Under the pieces are notes generated by a model. The model searched no databases. It was not told the DNA's origin and was given only the letters and a program-made list of their open reading frames with translations. Of a stretch of DNA of 45,335 bases, positions 16,034 through 24,930 are shown one piece after another; the stretch's first letter is position 1, and each line of letters begins with the position of its first letter. Position numbers and translations under genes: made by a program. Source of the stretch: Limiplasma sp036652695 (GTDB lineage Bacteria; Bacillota; Clostridia; Christensenellales; Aristaeellaceae); the NCBI GenBank assembly GCA_036652695.1, contig JAVVVJ010000015.1, positions 1 to 45,335 on the forward strand, in the 5' to 3' direction.

Positions 16034-16867
16034 ATGCTCACCATGGAAAGTCTTCAACGGCTCGGCAGGCTGCTCAACAACCTCTATCTTTGTACGGGTA
16101 TCAAGTTTGCGATCATGGATGACAACGCGCGCGAGATCTACACCAGCAGCTATCAAACGCCTTTTTGCCGCCTCATTGCCAACGAGGAAGATGGCTACCA
16201 GCGCTGCGTACACTGCGATGATCTTGCGCTTGCGGACGTCAAAAAACAGCATGTCAAAAAGAAATATCTCTGCCATGCCGGGCTTTATGAACTTGCCATG
16301 CCTGTAACCGAAGGCGGGCGCACCATCGCCATCATCCTTTGCGGACAGATTTTAGATGATGCGCCCCGTGATGAGCAATGGCAGCGTGTCGCCACGCGAT
16401 GCGGCTGGTACCCGGATCAAGAAGCCCTGCATCAGGCATTTCTTGGCCTCAAGCGCGTTTCTGCCGAGCAGATGAACGCCTGTATGGAGATCGTGCAGGC
16501 CTGCGTAAGCGAGGTGCGCCTGTACGGCTTGCAAGCCGAGGAGAGCCGCGACGATGCGTTGCGCCTGCAAAGCTACATTGAAACCCACTATAGCGAAGCT
16601 CTCAATGCCGATAAGCTCTGCCGGGCGCTCAACGTGGGCAAAACCAAGCTCTTCGAGCTTTGCCGCGAACGCTTCGGCAGCACCCCCAACAGCCTGATTA
16701 CCCAAGCCCGTATCGCCGTGGCAAAGGATCTGCTGACAGGCACCGCGCAAAGCGTTCGCTTCATCGCTCAGGCCGTGGGTATCCCGGACGAAAACTATTT
16801 TGCTAAGGTTTTTAAAAAAGCCACGGGTACAACGCCGCGAGCGTTCCGCAAGGGGCTTTGCCTTTAG
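16034..16867 (+). CDS. AraC family regulator with PocR sensor domain
   Basis: Transcription factor of about 277 residues. Residues 1-165 form a PocR-type domain with conserved cysteines in RCVHCDD and a second group in YLCHAGLYELAMPV. Residues 185-277 form the double helix-turn-helix AraC domain: ADKLCRALNVGKTKLFELC, then SVRFIAQAVGIPDENYFAKV and the closing TGTTPRAFRKG. ATG 16034 follows AAAGGAGG. It diverges from the sugar transporter operon and most likely activates it. PocR domains can bind small organic ligands; the ligand here is unknown. Its stop codon overlaps the stop of the ABC exporter gene on the other strand. Confidence 0.87.
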   Translation: MLTMESLQRLGRLLNNLYLCTGIKFAIMDDNAREIYTSSYQTPFCRLIANEEDGYQRCVHCDDLALADVKKQHVKKKYLCHAGLYELAMPVTEGGRTIAIILCGQILDDAPRDEQWQRVATRCGWYPDQEALHQAFLGLKRVSAEQMNACMEIVQACVSEVRLYGLQAEESRDDALRLQSYIETHYSEALNADKLCRALNVGKTKLFELCRERFGSTPNSLITQARIAVAKDLLTGTAQSVRFIAQAVGIPDENYFAKVFKKATGTTPRAFRKGLCL

Positions 16868-18714
16868 GCGCTTTTCTCAAACTGCGCCTGATAAAGCTCC
16901 GCGTAGAAGCCGCCCTTTTGCAAAAGCCCATCATGCGTGCCCTGCTCCACGATATCGCCATCGCGCATGACAAGGATCAAATCCGCATCACGGATGGTGG
17001 AAAGGCGGTGAGCGATCACGAAGCTCGTTCTGCCCTTCATCAATTCATCCATGCCCTTTTGAATGCGAAGCTCGGTGCGCGTATCCACGGAGCTGGTTGC
17101 CTCGTCCAGAATCATGATCTTCGGATCGGCCAAAATCGCGCGGGCGATGGTCAAAAGCTGCTTCTGCCCCTGCGAAATATTGCTGCTCTCCTCGTTGATC
17201 TCCATCTGAAATCCACCGGGCTGCGTTTTGATGAAGTGGTTGGCATGCGCGGCCTTCGCGGCTTCCACAACCTCCTCGTCCGTTGCGTCCAGCCGCCCAT
17301 AGCGGATGTTCTCGGCAATGGTGCCGCCAAAGAGCCACGTATCCTGCAAAACCATGCCGAACAGCAGGCGCAGCTCATTGCGGTTGAATTCGCGGATGTC
17401 GTGCCCGTCGATCTTGATGCTGCCGCCCGTCACATCGTAAAAGCGCATGAGCAGGCGCACCATGGTGGTTTTGCCCGCACCCGTTGGGCCAACGATGGCG
17501 ATCTTCTGGCCGGGCTTCACCGTGGCGCTGAAATCGTTGATGATGGTTTTGTCCGGCGTATAGCCGAAATGCACGTGGTCAAAGGTGACCTCGCCGCGCA
17601 TGTTTTCAATGGATACGGGCTTTTCAACGGTTTGCTCCTCTTCCTTTTCCGCAAGGAATTCAAACACGCGCTCGCCAGCCGCCATGGTGCTTTGCAGTAT
17701 GTTGGCGATTTGCGCCACCTGCGAAATGGGCTGGTTAAAGGAGCGTACATATTGGATAAAGCTCTGAATATCGCCCACGGTAATCGCACCGGAGGCCGCG
17801 TAGGCCGCGCCCATCACAACAGCCGCCACATAGCCTAGGTTGCCAATAAAGTTCATGATCGGGTGCATCAGCCCGGATAGAAACTGCGATTTCCAAGCCG
17901 AGCGATACAGCTGCTCGTTGGTGCGGTCAAACTCCACAGACGCGTTATCCTGCGCGTTGAAGGCCTTCACAATCACATGCCCACCGTAGATTTCCTCCAC
18001 CTGACCATTGACCTGCCCCAAATATCGTTGCTGGCCGATAAAGTACTTTTGGCTCTTCTTAACCACGACGCTCATCAAAATAGCGGAAAGCGGCAAAATG
18101 CACAGCGCTACAAGCGTCATCTGCCAGCTGATGGTGAACATCATCCACAGCACGCCGATGGCCGTGGTGGCAGAGCTCATGATCTGCGATAAGCTTTGGT
18201 TGAGGCTCTGCCCCAGGGTATCCACATCGTTGGTCACGCGGCTCAAAATTTCACCGTGCGTCACGTGGTCGAAAAAGCTCATCGGCAGATTGTGCACCTT
18301 GGCGGCAAGCTGCTTGCGCAGGGAATAGCTTAGCTTTTGCGATACCCCCGTCATAATAAAGCCCTGAATGTAGTTTAGCAAAGCGCTGATCACATACAGC
18401 CCCAGCAGCCATAGGAGCAAAATGCCGATCTTGGTAAAATCAATGCCCGCGCCCCCCTGTAGGCGGTTCATCAGGCCGGAAAAGATCACCGTGGTGATCT
18501 CACCCATCTTTTTGGGGCCGATGATGCTGAACAGAGCGCTGCCCACGCTTAAAATGATCACCGCCAAAATGCTCCAGCGGTAACGCGCCATTTGAGCCAG
18601 AAGCTTATGCAGCGTGCCCTTAAAATCCTTTGCCTTTTCGCCTGCGGAAATTCCGCCGCCCGGGCCGTGACCGCCCAATGGTCCCCGGCGAGGCTGGTCA
18701 TTTTTCTTTTCCAT
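16864..18714 (-). CDS. ABC exporter half-transporter, subunit 2 (permease-ATPase fusion)
   Basis: Protein of 616 residues: a basic, glycine- and proline-rich N-terminal tail (residues 1-35), six membrane helices to about residue 340, then an ATPase domain. Walker A is GPTGAGKTT, the signature SQGQKQLLTIARA, Walker B KIMILDEATSSVD, and the switch histidine in VIAHRLS. The signature lacks the second glycine of LSGGQ, as seen in one half of heterodimeric exporters such as the YheH/LmrD group. It overlaps the partner gene by 17 bases, so the pair is translated together. It probably exports drugs, lipids or peptides under MarR control; the substrate is unknown. Confidence 0.9.
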   Translation of the reverse strand: MEKKNDQPRRGPLGGHGPGGGISAGEKAKDFKGTLHKLLAQMARYRWSILAVIILSVGSALFSIIGPKKMGEITTVIFSGLMNRLQGGAGIDFTKIGILLLWLLGLYVISALLNYIQGFIMTGVSQKLSYSLRKQLAAKVHNLPMSFFDHVTHGEILSRVTNDVDTLGQSLNQSLSQIMSSATTAIGVLWMMFTISWQMTLVALCILPLSAILMSVVVKKSQKYFIGQQRYLGQVNGQVEEIYGGHVIVKAFNAQDNASVEFDRTNEQLYRSAWKSQFLSGLMHPIMNFIGNLGYVAAVVMGAAYAASGAITVGDIQSFIQYVRSFNQPISQVAQIANILQSTMAAGERVFEFLAEKEEEQTVEKPVSIENMRGEVTFDHVHFGYTPDKTIINDFSATVKPGQKIAIVGPTGAGKTTMVRLLMRFYDVTGGSIKIDGHDIREFNRNELRLLFGMVLQDTWLFGGTIAENIRYGRLDATDEEVVEAAKAAHANHFIKTQPGGFQMEINEESSNISQGQKQLLTIARAILADPKIMILDEATSSVDTRTELRIQKGMDELMKGRTSFVIAHRLSTIRDADLILVMRDGDIVEQGTHDGLLQKGGFYAELYQAQFEKSA

Positions 18715-20944
18715 TGTCCAGTTCCTCCTTTGATAGCTGGCTCAGCGCGATCTGGCGATAGACTTCGCAATCGCGCATCAGTTGCGCGTGGGTGCCCTTG
18801 CCGACCATTTCGCCGTCATCCAGCACCAAAATCTGCTCGGCCTGCATCACCGTTGAAATGCGCTGCGCCACAATGATCATCGTCGCGCCGTTGGCCTCTT
18901 TGTGCAGCGCGGAGCGTACAGCGGAGTCCGTTTTGAAATCCAACGCAGAAAAGCTGTCGTCGAAAATATAAATTTCCGGGTCCTTCGCCACGGCACGGGC
19001 AATGGACAGGCGTTGCTTCTGCCCGCCGGACACATTGACGCCGCCTTGGGCGATCTCGCTTTGATAGCCGCCCTCGCGCGCAAGGATGAAATCCTCCGCC
19101 TGCGCAATCTGCGCCGCCTTGCATGCGCGCTCCGGTGGAATATCCGTGGAGCCAAAGGTGAGGTTATCGTTCACCGTGCCGCTAAAGAGCACGCCCTTTT
19201 GCGGCACATAGCCGATCCTGTCGCGAAGGCTTTCCAGATCCGCCTCGCGCACATCCACGCCATCCACAAGAATGCTGCCGCTCGTTACATCGTAAAAGCG
19301 CGGAATCAAGTTGATCAGCGTGCTCTTGCCCGAACCCGTGCCGCCTAGAATAGCGGTGGTCTGCCCGGGGCTGGCGGTGAAGCTCAAGCCTTGCAGCATA
19401 TCCTCATCCGCGCCCGGGTAGCGGAAGCTCACATCGCGAAATTCCACCACGCCGCGCTTTGCGCTCTCAAACGCCTTGGGCGTCTGCGGGTTTTGAATGT
19501 TCAGCTCCGTATCCAGCACTTCCTGAATACGGGCGGCGGAAACGCTTGCGCGCGGAAGCATCACGCTCATCATAGCGATCATCAAAAATGCCATGATGAT
19601 CTGCATCGTATATTGGATATAGGCCATCATATCGCCAACCTGCATGGCGCCGGTGTCTATGCCGTGCGCGCCCACCCACATAATGAGCACGGCAATGCCG
19701 TTCATGACAAGCATCATCATCGGCATCATGCCGCTCATCAGCCGACCCACAAATAGCTGGGTCTTGGTAAGCGCGGTAGAAACCTCGTCAAAGCGTTCCT
19801 CCTCGCGCTTCTGCGTGCAAAACGCGCGGATGACAGGCAGGCCAGTCAGCGTTTCGCGCATCACGCGGTTCACGCGGTCGATCTGCTCCTGCATGCGCTT
19901 AAAGCGCGGCATGCCCAGGTTCAGCAGCACCAGCACCACGCCCACAACAGCCACCACGCCTACGCCGATGACCCACGCCATGGAGGCGTTGGTGTTAATC
20001 GCGCGAAGTATGCCGCCCACGCCGATAATGGGCGCGTAAATCACCGTGCGCAGCAGCATGACCATAACCGTTTGCACCTGCTGAATATCATTGGTGGAGC
20101 GGGTAATCAGCGAGGCGGTGGAATAGCCGTCCATTTCCTGCTGGCTAAAGCCCAGCACCTTATGAAAGACCTTTCCGCGTAGGTCGCGGCCAAGCTTTGC
20201 CGCCGTAACGCTGCCCAGATAGCCCACAGCAACCGCCGCCCCCGCGCCAATCAGCGCGATCAACAGCATCAGGCCGCCGTTTGTCCAAATGGCGCGGCTC
20301 TGGATAACGGAAATATCAATGCCCAGCGCTTGATATTCCTGCCGCACCGCCGCAACGGCCGCCTGCTCCAGCGTGCTCTGCGGCAGCAGGGAAAAGAGCT
20401 TTTCATCAATGACCGCCATGAGCTGCGTGCGCTGCTCCGCGCTCATCGCCACAGCAGCCGCATGGAACTGCTCAGCCGTCAACGCTTTGCCATCCCCCAT
20501 GCTCATGCCCTGCGCGGCAAGCAGCGCGCTCACATCGATGGGGTTTTGGCCGTTCATCAGGCTGGAGATCATAAAGGCGCGGTCAAACAGGCTATCCAGC
20601 GCAAGCATGGTGTTTTGATCCACCTTTGCCAGCACCAGCAACGGTTCTTCCGCCACCGTCACGCCCAGCTTTTCAGCCTCCCCCGCCTCCGCGGGCGCAT
20701 AGCTGGGCTCCACTACATTGGCAAGCTCATCAGCGGGCATCCAAAGCTTGAGCGCCTCCAAGGTGCTCGCCCTGACGACGCTCGGCGTGCTATGCGCAAT
20801 GCCCTCCTGCTGAATGCCCACGTCCACAATCGCGGCTGTATAGGTAGGGAGCTGTAGGTCGCACATCGCCTGCGCCACCAGCAATACCACGATCCCCGCG
20901 AGTACCCAAAAATATTTTTTTAAGTGCTTTAACATTTTGTGCAT
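18698..20944 (-). CDS. ABC exporter half-transporter, subunit 1, with large outer insertion
   Basis: Protein of 748 residues. After the first helix (residues 10-30) comes an insertion of about 190 residues, charged and free of helices that span the membrane, before TM2 at about 225-250; the usual loop is far shorter. The ATPase domain has Walker A LGGTGSGKST, signature NVSGGQKQRLSIARA and Walker B IYIFDDSFSALD. Asp follows Asp where the catalytic glutamate normally sits (FDD rather than DEA), which marks the degenerate site of heterodimeric exporters. ATG 20944 overlaps the MarR gene by 16 bases. Partner of the 616-residue subunit downstream. Confidence 0.9.
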   Translation of the reverse strand: MHKMLKHLKKYFWVLAGIVVLLVAQAMCDLQLPTYTAAIVDVGIQQEGIAHSTPSVVRASTLEALKLWMPADELANVVEPSYAPAEAGEAEKLGVTVAEEPLLVLAKVDQNTMLALDSLFDRAFMISSLMNGQNPIDVSALLAAQGMSMGDGKALTAEQFHAAAVAMSAEQRTQLMAVIDEKLFSLLPQSTLEQAAVAAVRQEYQALGIDISVIQSRAIWTNGGLMLLIALIGAGAAVAVGYLGSVTAAKLGRDLRGKVFHKVLGFSQQEMDGYSTASLITRSTNDIQQVQTVMVMLLRTVIYAPIIGVGGILRAINTNASMAWVIGVGVVAVVGVVLVLLNLGMPRFKRMQEQIDRVNRVMRETLTGLPVIRAFCTQKREEERFDEVSTALTKTQLFVGRLMSGMMPMMMLVMNGIAVLIMWVGAHGIDTGAMQVGDMMAYIQYTMQIIMAFLMIAMMSVMLPRASVSAARIQEVLDTELNIQNPQTPKAFESAKRGVVEFRDVSFRYPGADEDMLQGLSFTASPGQTTAILGGTGSGKSTLINLIPRFYDVTSGSILVDGVDVREADLESLRDRIGYVPQKGVLFSGTVNDNLTFGSTDIPPERACKAAQIAQAEDFILAREGGYQSEIAQGGVNVSGGQKQRLSIARAVAKDPEIYIFDDSFSALDFKTDSAVRSALHKEANGATMIIVAQRISTVMQAEQILVLDDGEMVGKGTHAQLMRDCEVYRQIALSQLSKEELDNGKEK

Positions 20945-21402
20945 GGATGTAAGTCGCCTTCCTTTCCCGGTTGATAGAGCGCCGCCATGTTTTGAAGCAT
21001 GCGCTCGCAGTAGCTTGATATGCATTCCAATTCCTGATCAGTAAAGTCCATTAGTGCGCCATCTCGCACCTCTTCCATCGCGTTTTGCACCATTTCCGCC
21101 TCGCTTCGCCCCGCCTCGGTTAAGGCAAGCACATAGGCGCGGCGGTTGTGTTCATCATGCTCGCGTTTCACAAAGCCCAGCTTTTCCAGCCGACCAATGG
21201 AAACCGCCACCGTGGCGGCACGAACGCCTAGCATGCGCACCAGATCCGCTTGGCTCAAGCCGTCATGATGCATCAGCGCGCCCAGAATGGGACCCTGCTT
21301 GGGATGAATGGGTTGATCCCCAATCTTTTCCCGCACCACTTCAAAGTAGAAGCGTTGCATCCGTGCAAGGTTGAAAAACAGCCTTTGCTTCGCATCCATC
21401 AT
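20929..21402 (-). CDS. MarR family transcriptional regulator
   Basis: Repressor of about 157 residues. The winged helix is visible: GLSQADLVRMLGVRAATVAV, then the wing LEKLGFVKREHDEHNRRAYV with the DxxxRR motif typical of MarR. Start ATG 21402 follows GGGGGGA; the frame upstream begins with TTG. It overlaps the exporter gene, so it is co-translated with the transporter it likely controls. A palindrome downstream of its promoter -10 is a good operator candidate. Inducer unknown. Confidence 0.9.
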   Translation of the reverse strand: MMDAKQRLFFNLARMQRFYFEVVREKIGDQPIHPKQGPILGALMHHDGLSQADLVRMLGVRAATVAVSIGRLEKLGFVKREHDEHNRRAYVLALTEAGRSEAEMVQNAMEEVRDGALMDFTDQELECISSYCERMLQNMAALYQPGKEGDLHPCTKC

Positions 21403-21436
21403 GCATCCCCCCACAGTCAATACCGACGTGCAATAG

Positions 21437-21448
21437 TTAGTCGGCTAA
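21437..21448. promoter_or_regulatory. Candidate MarR operator
   Basis: TTAGTCGGCTAA is a near-perfect palindrome (10 of 12 positions symmetric) placed 11 bases past the -10 of the marR-exporter promoter, over or just after the predicted start site. Position and symmetry fit a MarR dimer site that blocks initiation. Confidence 0.6.
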
Positions 21449-21459
21449 GCACAAAAAGC

Positions 21460-21489
21460 ATTGTACTCCCATGCTTCCCCATCTGTCAA
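21460..21489 (-). promoter_or_regulatory. Sigma-A promoter of the marR-exporter operon
   Basis: Minus strand TTGACA (21484-21489) and TACAAT (21460-21465) with an 18-base spacer. Confidence 0.8.
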
Positions 21490-21607
21490 TCAAGTAACCG
21501 TGCTATTCACGAAATGTTCATGAAAGCGCGCAGCGGCGCTCCGCACACGCGCAAGGTATGTTATAATGCAGAGGAATCAGCCGAAGCTGGAAGAGGATGG
21601 TATATTT

Positions 21608-22780
21608 ATGGCAACCGCATTTTTGCATAAGAGCAAGGAACAACGCGTCTACGACGGACATCCATGGGTATTTCGCAGCGATATTGCGCGCGTAGAGGGC
21701 GTTTACAAGGATGGCGACGTGGTGCGCGTGGCAAGCGACCGGGGCAAGTTTTTGGCTATGGCAGTCTACAACCCGCGTTCGCAGATCAGCCTGCGCATTT
21801 TGAGCCACCAGGAGGAAGCAATCAACAGCGCGTTTATCCGCGCGCGCGTCAAGCGCGCAATTGACTACCGCCGCAATTTTGCCACCTTAACAAGCTGCCG
21901 CGCCATTTTTGCCGAGAGCGACGGCCTGCCCGCCGTGATCGCGGATTGCTTTGGCGATGTGGTGGTGCTGCAAAACCTGTGCCTTGGCATGGAGCAGTTC
22001 AAGCAGGACATCGTTGCCGCGCTGGTGGACGAGCTTCACCCGCGCGGCATTTACGAGCGCAACGACGTGCCCGTGCGCGCGCTGGAGGGCATGGAGCTGC
22101 AAACCGGCCTGCTCTACGGCACCGTGCCGGATCGCGTGGAGATGACGGAAAACGGCGTCCACTTCTGGGTAGATGTCAAGGAAGGGCAAAAGACGGGCTT
22201 CTTTCTGGATCAAAAGGAGAACCGCGCAGCCATCGCGCCGTTTGTAAAGGACGCGCGCGTGCTTGACTGCTTTACCCACACCGGCAGCTTTGCGCTTCAC
22301 GCCGCGCATTTTGGCGCGCGCGAGGTGATCGGCGTGGATATCAGCGACTACGCGTGTGAATTTGCCGCCGAAAACGCAAGGCTCAACCACGTGGAGGATC
22401 GCGTGCGCTTTGAATGCGCCAATGCGTTTGACTACCTGCGTTCCGCACAGGATTCGCACGAGCTCTTTGACGTTGTGATCCTCGACCCGCCCGCCTTTAC
22501 CAAAACGCGCTCTGCCGTGGAAGGCGCGCTGCGCGGGTACAAGGAGATCAATCTTCGCGGCATGAAGCTCGTGCGCGACGGCGGTTTCTTGGTTACCTGC
22601 TCGTGCAGCCAGCATGTGCCGCCCGCAATGTTCCAGAAAATGCTGCTGGATGCGCAAAAGGACGCGCGCGTGCAGCTGCGGCAGGTCGAATGGCGCACGC
22701 AGGGGCGCGATCATCCCATCTTGCTGAGCGCACCCGAAACGCAGTACCTCAAATGCGCCATTTTTCAGGTGTTTAAGTAA
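21608..22780 (+). CDS. rlmI: Class I rRNA large-subunit methyltransferase, RlmI-like
   Basis: SAM-dependent methyltransferase of 390 residues. The N-terminal PUA-like domain (residues 1-75) opens with KEQRVYDGHPWVFRSDI, followed by a linking domain and a Rossmann methyltransferase. Visible motifs are KTGFFLDQKENR, the SAM loop VLDCFTHTGSFALHAA, and the catalytic pair VILDPPAF and CSCSQHV. These match RlmI (YccW), which makes m5C1962 in E. coli 23S rRNA; the target base in this organism is inferred. ATG 21608 has GAGGA about 10 bases upstream. It converges with ftsH over a bidirectional terminator. Confidence 0.9.
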   Translation: MATAFLHKSKEQRVYDGHPWVFRSDIARVEGVYKDGDVVRVASDRGKFLAMAVYNPRSQISLRILSHQEEAINSAFIRARVKRAIDYRRNFATLTSCRAIFAESDGLPAVIADCFGDVVVLQNLCLGMEQFKQDIVAALVDELHPRGIYERNDVPVRALEGMELQTGLLYGTVPDRVEMTENGVHFWVDVKEGQKTGFFLDQKENRAAIAPFVKDARVLDCFTHTGSFALHAAHFGAREVIGVDISDYACEFAAENARLNHVEDRVRFECANAFDYLRSAQDSHELFDVVILDPPAFTKTRSAVEGALRGYKEINLRGMKLVRDGGFLVTCSCSQHVPPAMFQKMLLDAQKDARVQLRQVEWRTQGRDHPILLSAPETQYLKCAIFQVFK

Positions 22781-22819
22781 TGCCCAACCATCTGCCGCGT
22801 GTCCCGCGGCATACAGGTC

Positions 22820-22859
22820 AAAGCCCCCGCGCCTTCCTTGCGGAAGCTGCGGGGGCTTT
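22820..22859. terminator. Bidirectional terminator between rlmI and ftsH
   Basis: AAAGCCCCCGC (22820-22830) pairs with GCGGGGGCTTT (22849-22859), with TTCC/GGAA pairing inside the loop. The arms end in AAA and TTT, so it serves both converging genes. Confidence 0.88.
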
Positions 22860-22870
22860 GCTTTGTGCGT

Positions 22871-24703
22871 TTATTCCTTATGCTCGTTGTTTTTGAGGAT
22901 GTCCATGAATTCCTCGCCGGTGATGGTTTCCTTCTCCAGCAAAAACGCTGCCAGCGTATCCAGCAATGCGCGATCGTTGTTCAGGATATCCAGCGCCTTT
23001 TCATGCGAGGAGCGGATCACGGTCTGCACCTCCGTATCCACCAAGGCAGCGGTTTCGGCGCTGCAAACCAGCGATGCGTCCGCGCTTAGATACGCGTTGT
23101 TAACCGTTTCCAAGGCGATCATATCAAACTTGTCGCTCATACCAAAGCGCGTTACCATCGCGCGCGCGGTGGCCGTTGCCTTCTCAATATCGTTGCTCGC
23201 GCCCGAAGTGATCGAGTGGAACACAACTTCCTCCGCCGAGCGTCCGCCGGTAAGAATCGTGATCTGGTTGAGCATGTCCTCCTTGCTCATCAGCACGCGC
23301 TCCTCCTCATCGATCTGCATGGTATAGCCCAGCGCGCCCGAGGTACGGGGAATGATGGTGATCTTGTGTACGGGAGAAGCGCCCTTCAGGCGCGCCGCCA
23401 CAAGCGCGTGGCCGATCTCGTGATAGGCAATGATCTTCTTTTCCTTTTCGTTGATCATCGCGCCCTTGCGCTGGTAGCCCGCGATGACCACCTCCACGCT
23501 CTCCTCCAGATCCTGCTGGCATACGCTTTCCCGGCCTAAGCGCACGGCGCGCAATGCGGCCTCGTTGATGATATTGGCAAGCTCCGCGCCGCTCGCGCCG
23601 CTCGTTGCTCGCCCGATGGTGGCGAAATCCACGTTTTCCTCCACCTTTACTTCTTTGGCGTGTACCTTGAGGATTGCGACGCGGCCTTGCAGGTCCGGCA
23701 GCTCCACAGGAATGCGCCTGTCAAAGCGACCCGGGCGCAAAAGCGCCTTATCCAAGCTTTCCGGGCGGTTGGTCGCAGCCAGAATCACCACGCCCTTGGT
23801 GCCGTCAAACCCGTCCATCTCGCTCAAAAGCTGGTTAAGCGTCTGCTCGCGCTCGTCATTGCCGCCAATGCCCGCGCCATTATCGCGCTTTTTGCCAATG
23901 GTATCAATTTCATCGATAAACACGATACAGGGCGCTTTTTCGGCTGCCTGCTTAAACAGATCTCGCACCTTTGCCGCGCCCATGCCCACGAACATCTCCA
24001 CAAACTCGCTGCCGGACATGGAGAAGAACGGTACCTTCGCCTCGCCCGCCACCGCCTTTGCCAGCAGCGTTTTGCCGGTTCCCGGAGGGCCCACCAGCAG
24101 TGCGCCCTTGGGCAGCGTCGCGCCAATCTTCTTGTATTTATCCGGATGGTGCAGGAAATCCACAATTTCTCGCAGCGCTTCCTTTGCCTCATCCTGCCCG
24201 GCAACATCCGCAAAGCTCTTGCCCGTTTGGCTTTCCACATAGATCTTCGCGTTGGATTTGCCAATTTGCAGCGCGTTTCCACCCATGCGCTTTGCCATCA
24301 TTTTGCCCAGCAGCTGCCCAATGAGCAAGAAGAAGATAACCGGGAAAACCCAGTTGGTCAGAAAGCTCATCAACGGCGACGCTTGCGTGGGAATGGTCGC
24401 CGAGAATTCCGCGCCGCTTTCCCGCAAACGGTTCACCAAATCGTCATCCGGCCAGCGCCCCGTGCGGTAGAAGGTGGTTTCGCCTTCCACGCTCTTGGTG
24501 GTAAAGACGATTTGATCGCTATCCAAAGCAACCTGCGCGATTTGGTTTTGTTCAACCATGCTTAGAAACTGATTATAGCCTACCTCCGTCACCTTCGGAG
24601 AAAACAGCGCCGGGAACACCAGCGCATTCAGCAGCATCAGTACAATCATTGCCATGAGGTAGTAGAAAATCAACGGTTTCTTAGGGGATTTGGCCTCCTT
24701 CAT
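22871..24703 (-). CDS. ftsH: ATP-dependent zinc metalloprotease FtsH
   Basis: Membrane-anchored AAA+ protease of 610 residues that removes damaged membrane proteins and short-lived regulators. Two helices (about residues 13-33 and 110-130) flank an outer domain. The AAA domain has Walker A GPPGTGKT, Walker B CIVFIDEID, and the arginine-finger region RPGRFDRR; the central pore motif reads FVGMGAAKVR. The zinc site is HEIGH, where most FtsH have HEAGH, and a third ligand is expected downstream. ATG 24703 follows AAAAGGAGG. It is somewhat shorter at the C-terminus than many homologues. A clear promoter was not found in the gap upstream. Confidence 0.95.
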   Translation of the reverse strand: MKEAKSPKKPLIFYYLMAMIVLMLLNALVFPALFSPKVTEVGYNQFLSMVEQNQIAQVALDSDQIVFTTKSVEGETTFYRTGRWPDDDLVNRLRESGAEFSATIPTQASPLMSFLTNWVFPVIFFLLIGQLLGKMMAKRMGGNALQIGKSNAKIYVESQTGKSFADVAGQDEAKEALREIVDFLHHPDKYKKIGATLPKGALLVGPPGTGKTLLAKAVAGEAKVPFFSMSGSEFVEMFVGMGAAKVRDLFKQAAEKAPCIVFIDEIDTIGKKRDNGAGIGGNDEREQTLNQLLSEMDGFDGTKGVVILAATNRPESLDKALLRPGRFDRRIPVELPDLQGRVAILKVHAKEVKVEENVDFATIGRATSGASGAELANIINEAALRAVRLGRESVCQQDLEESVEVVIAGYQRKGAMINEKEKKIIAYHEIGHALVAARLKGASPVHKITIIPRTSGALGYTMQIDEEERVLMSKEDMLNQITILTGGRSAEEVVFHSITSGASNDIEKATATARAMVTRFGMSDKFDMIALETVNNAYLSADASLVCSAETAALVDTEVQTVIRSSHEKALDILNNDRALLDTLAAFLLEKETITGEEFMDILKNNEHKE

Positions 24704-24848
24704 GTTCAAGGCTCCTCCTTTTCCTACGTACAAGGCATTCGCATACCCAGTAAGCCAGCTATTCTTCTTTCACACACCATTTTCCTGCCGTCTTGCGCAC
24801 TGTTCACAAACTGTCCAAAAGCTTGGGAAACGTCCCCTCCGCTCCCGC

Positions 24849-24877
24849 TTGCCAGCGGATCAACTTTCGTTTATACT
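24849..24877 (+). promoter_or_regulatory. Sigma-A promoter of the GH127 gene
   Basis: TTGCCA (24849-24854), 17-base spacer, TATACT (24872-24877). Predicted start near 24884. Confidence 0.72.
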
Positions 24878-24887
24878 ATTGCCGTAA

Positions 24888-24930
24888 CCGTTCCATTATC
24901 GTTCATGTAGAGGAGTGTCCGTTCCATTAT
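24888..24930 (+). promoter_or_regulatory. 12-base direct repeat over the GH127 leader
   Basis: CCGTTCCATTAT occurs at 24888-24899 and again at 24919-24930, 31 bases apart (about three helical turns). The second copy runs into the ATG. Possible operator or translational control site; no regulator is next to it. Confidence 0.4.

Noticed and set aside
16019..16750. Minus-strand frames opposite the AraC-type gene
   Set aside because: The plus-strand frame has PocR and AraC domains and a strong ribosome site.
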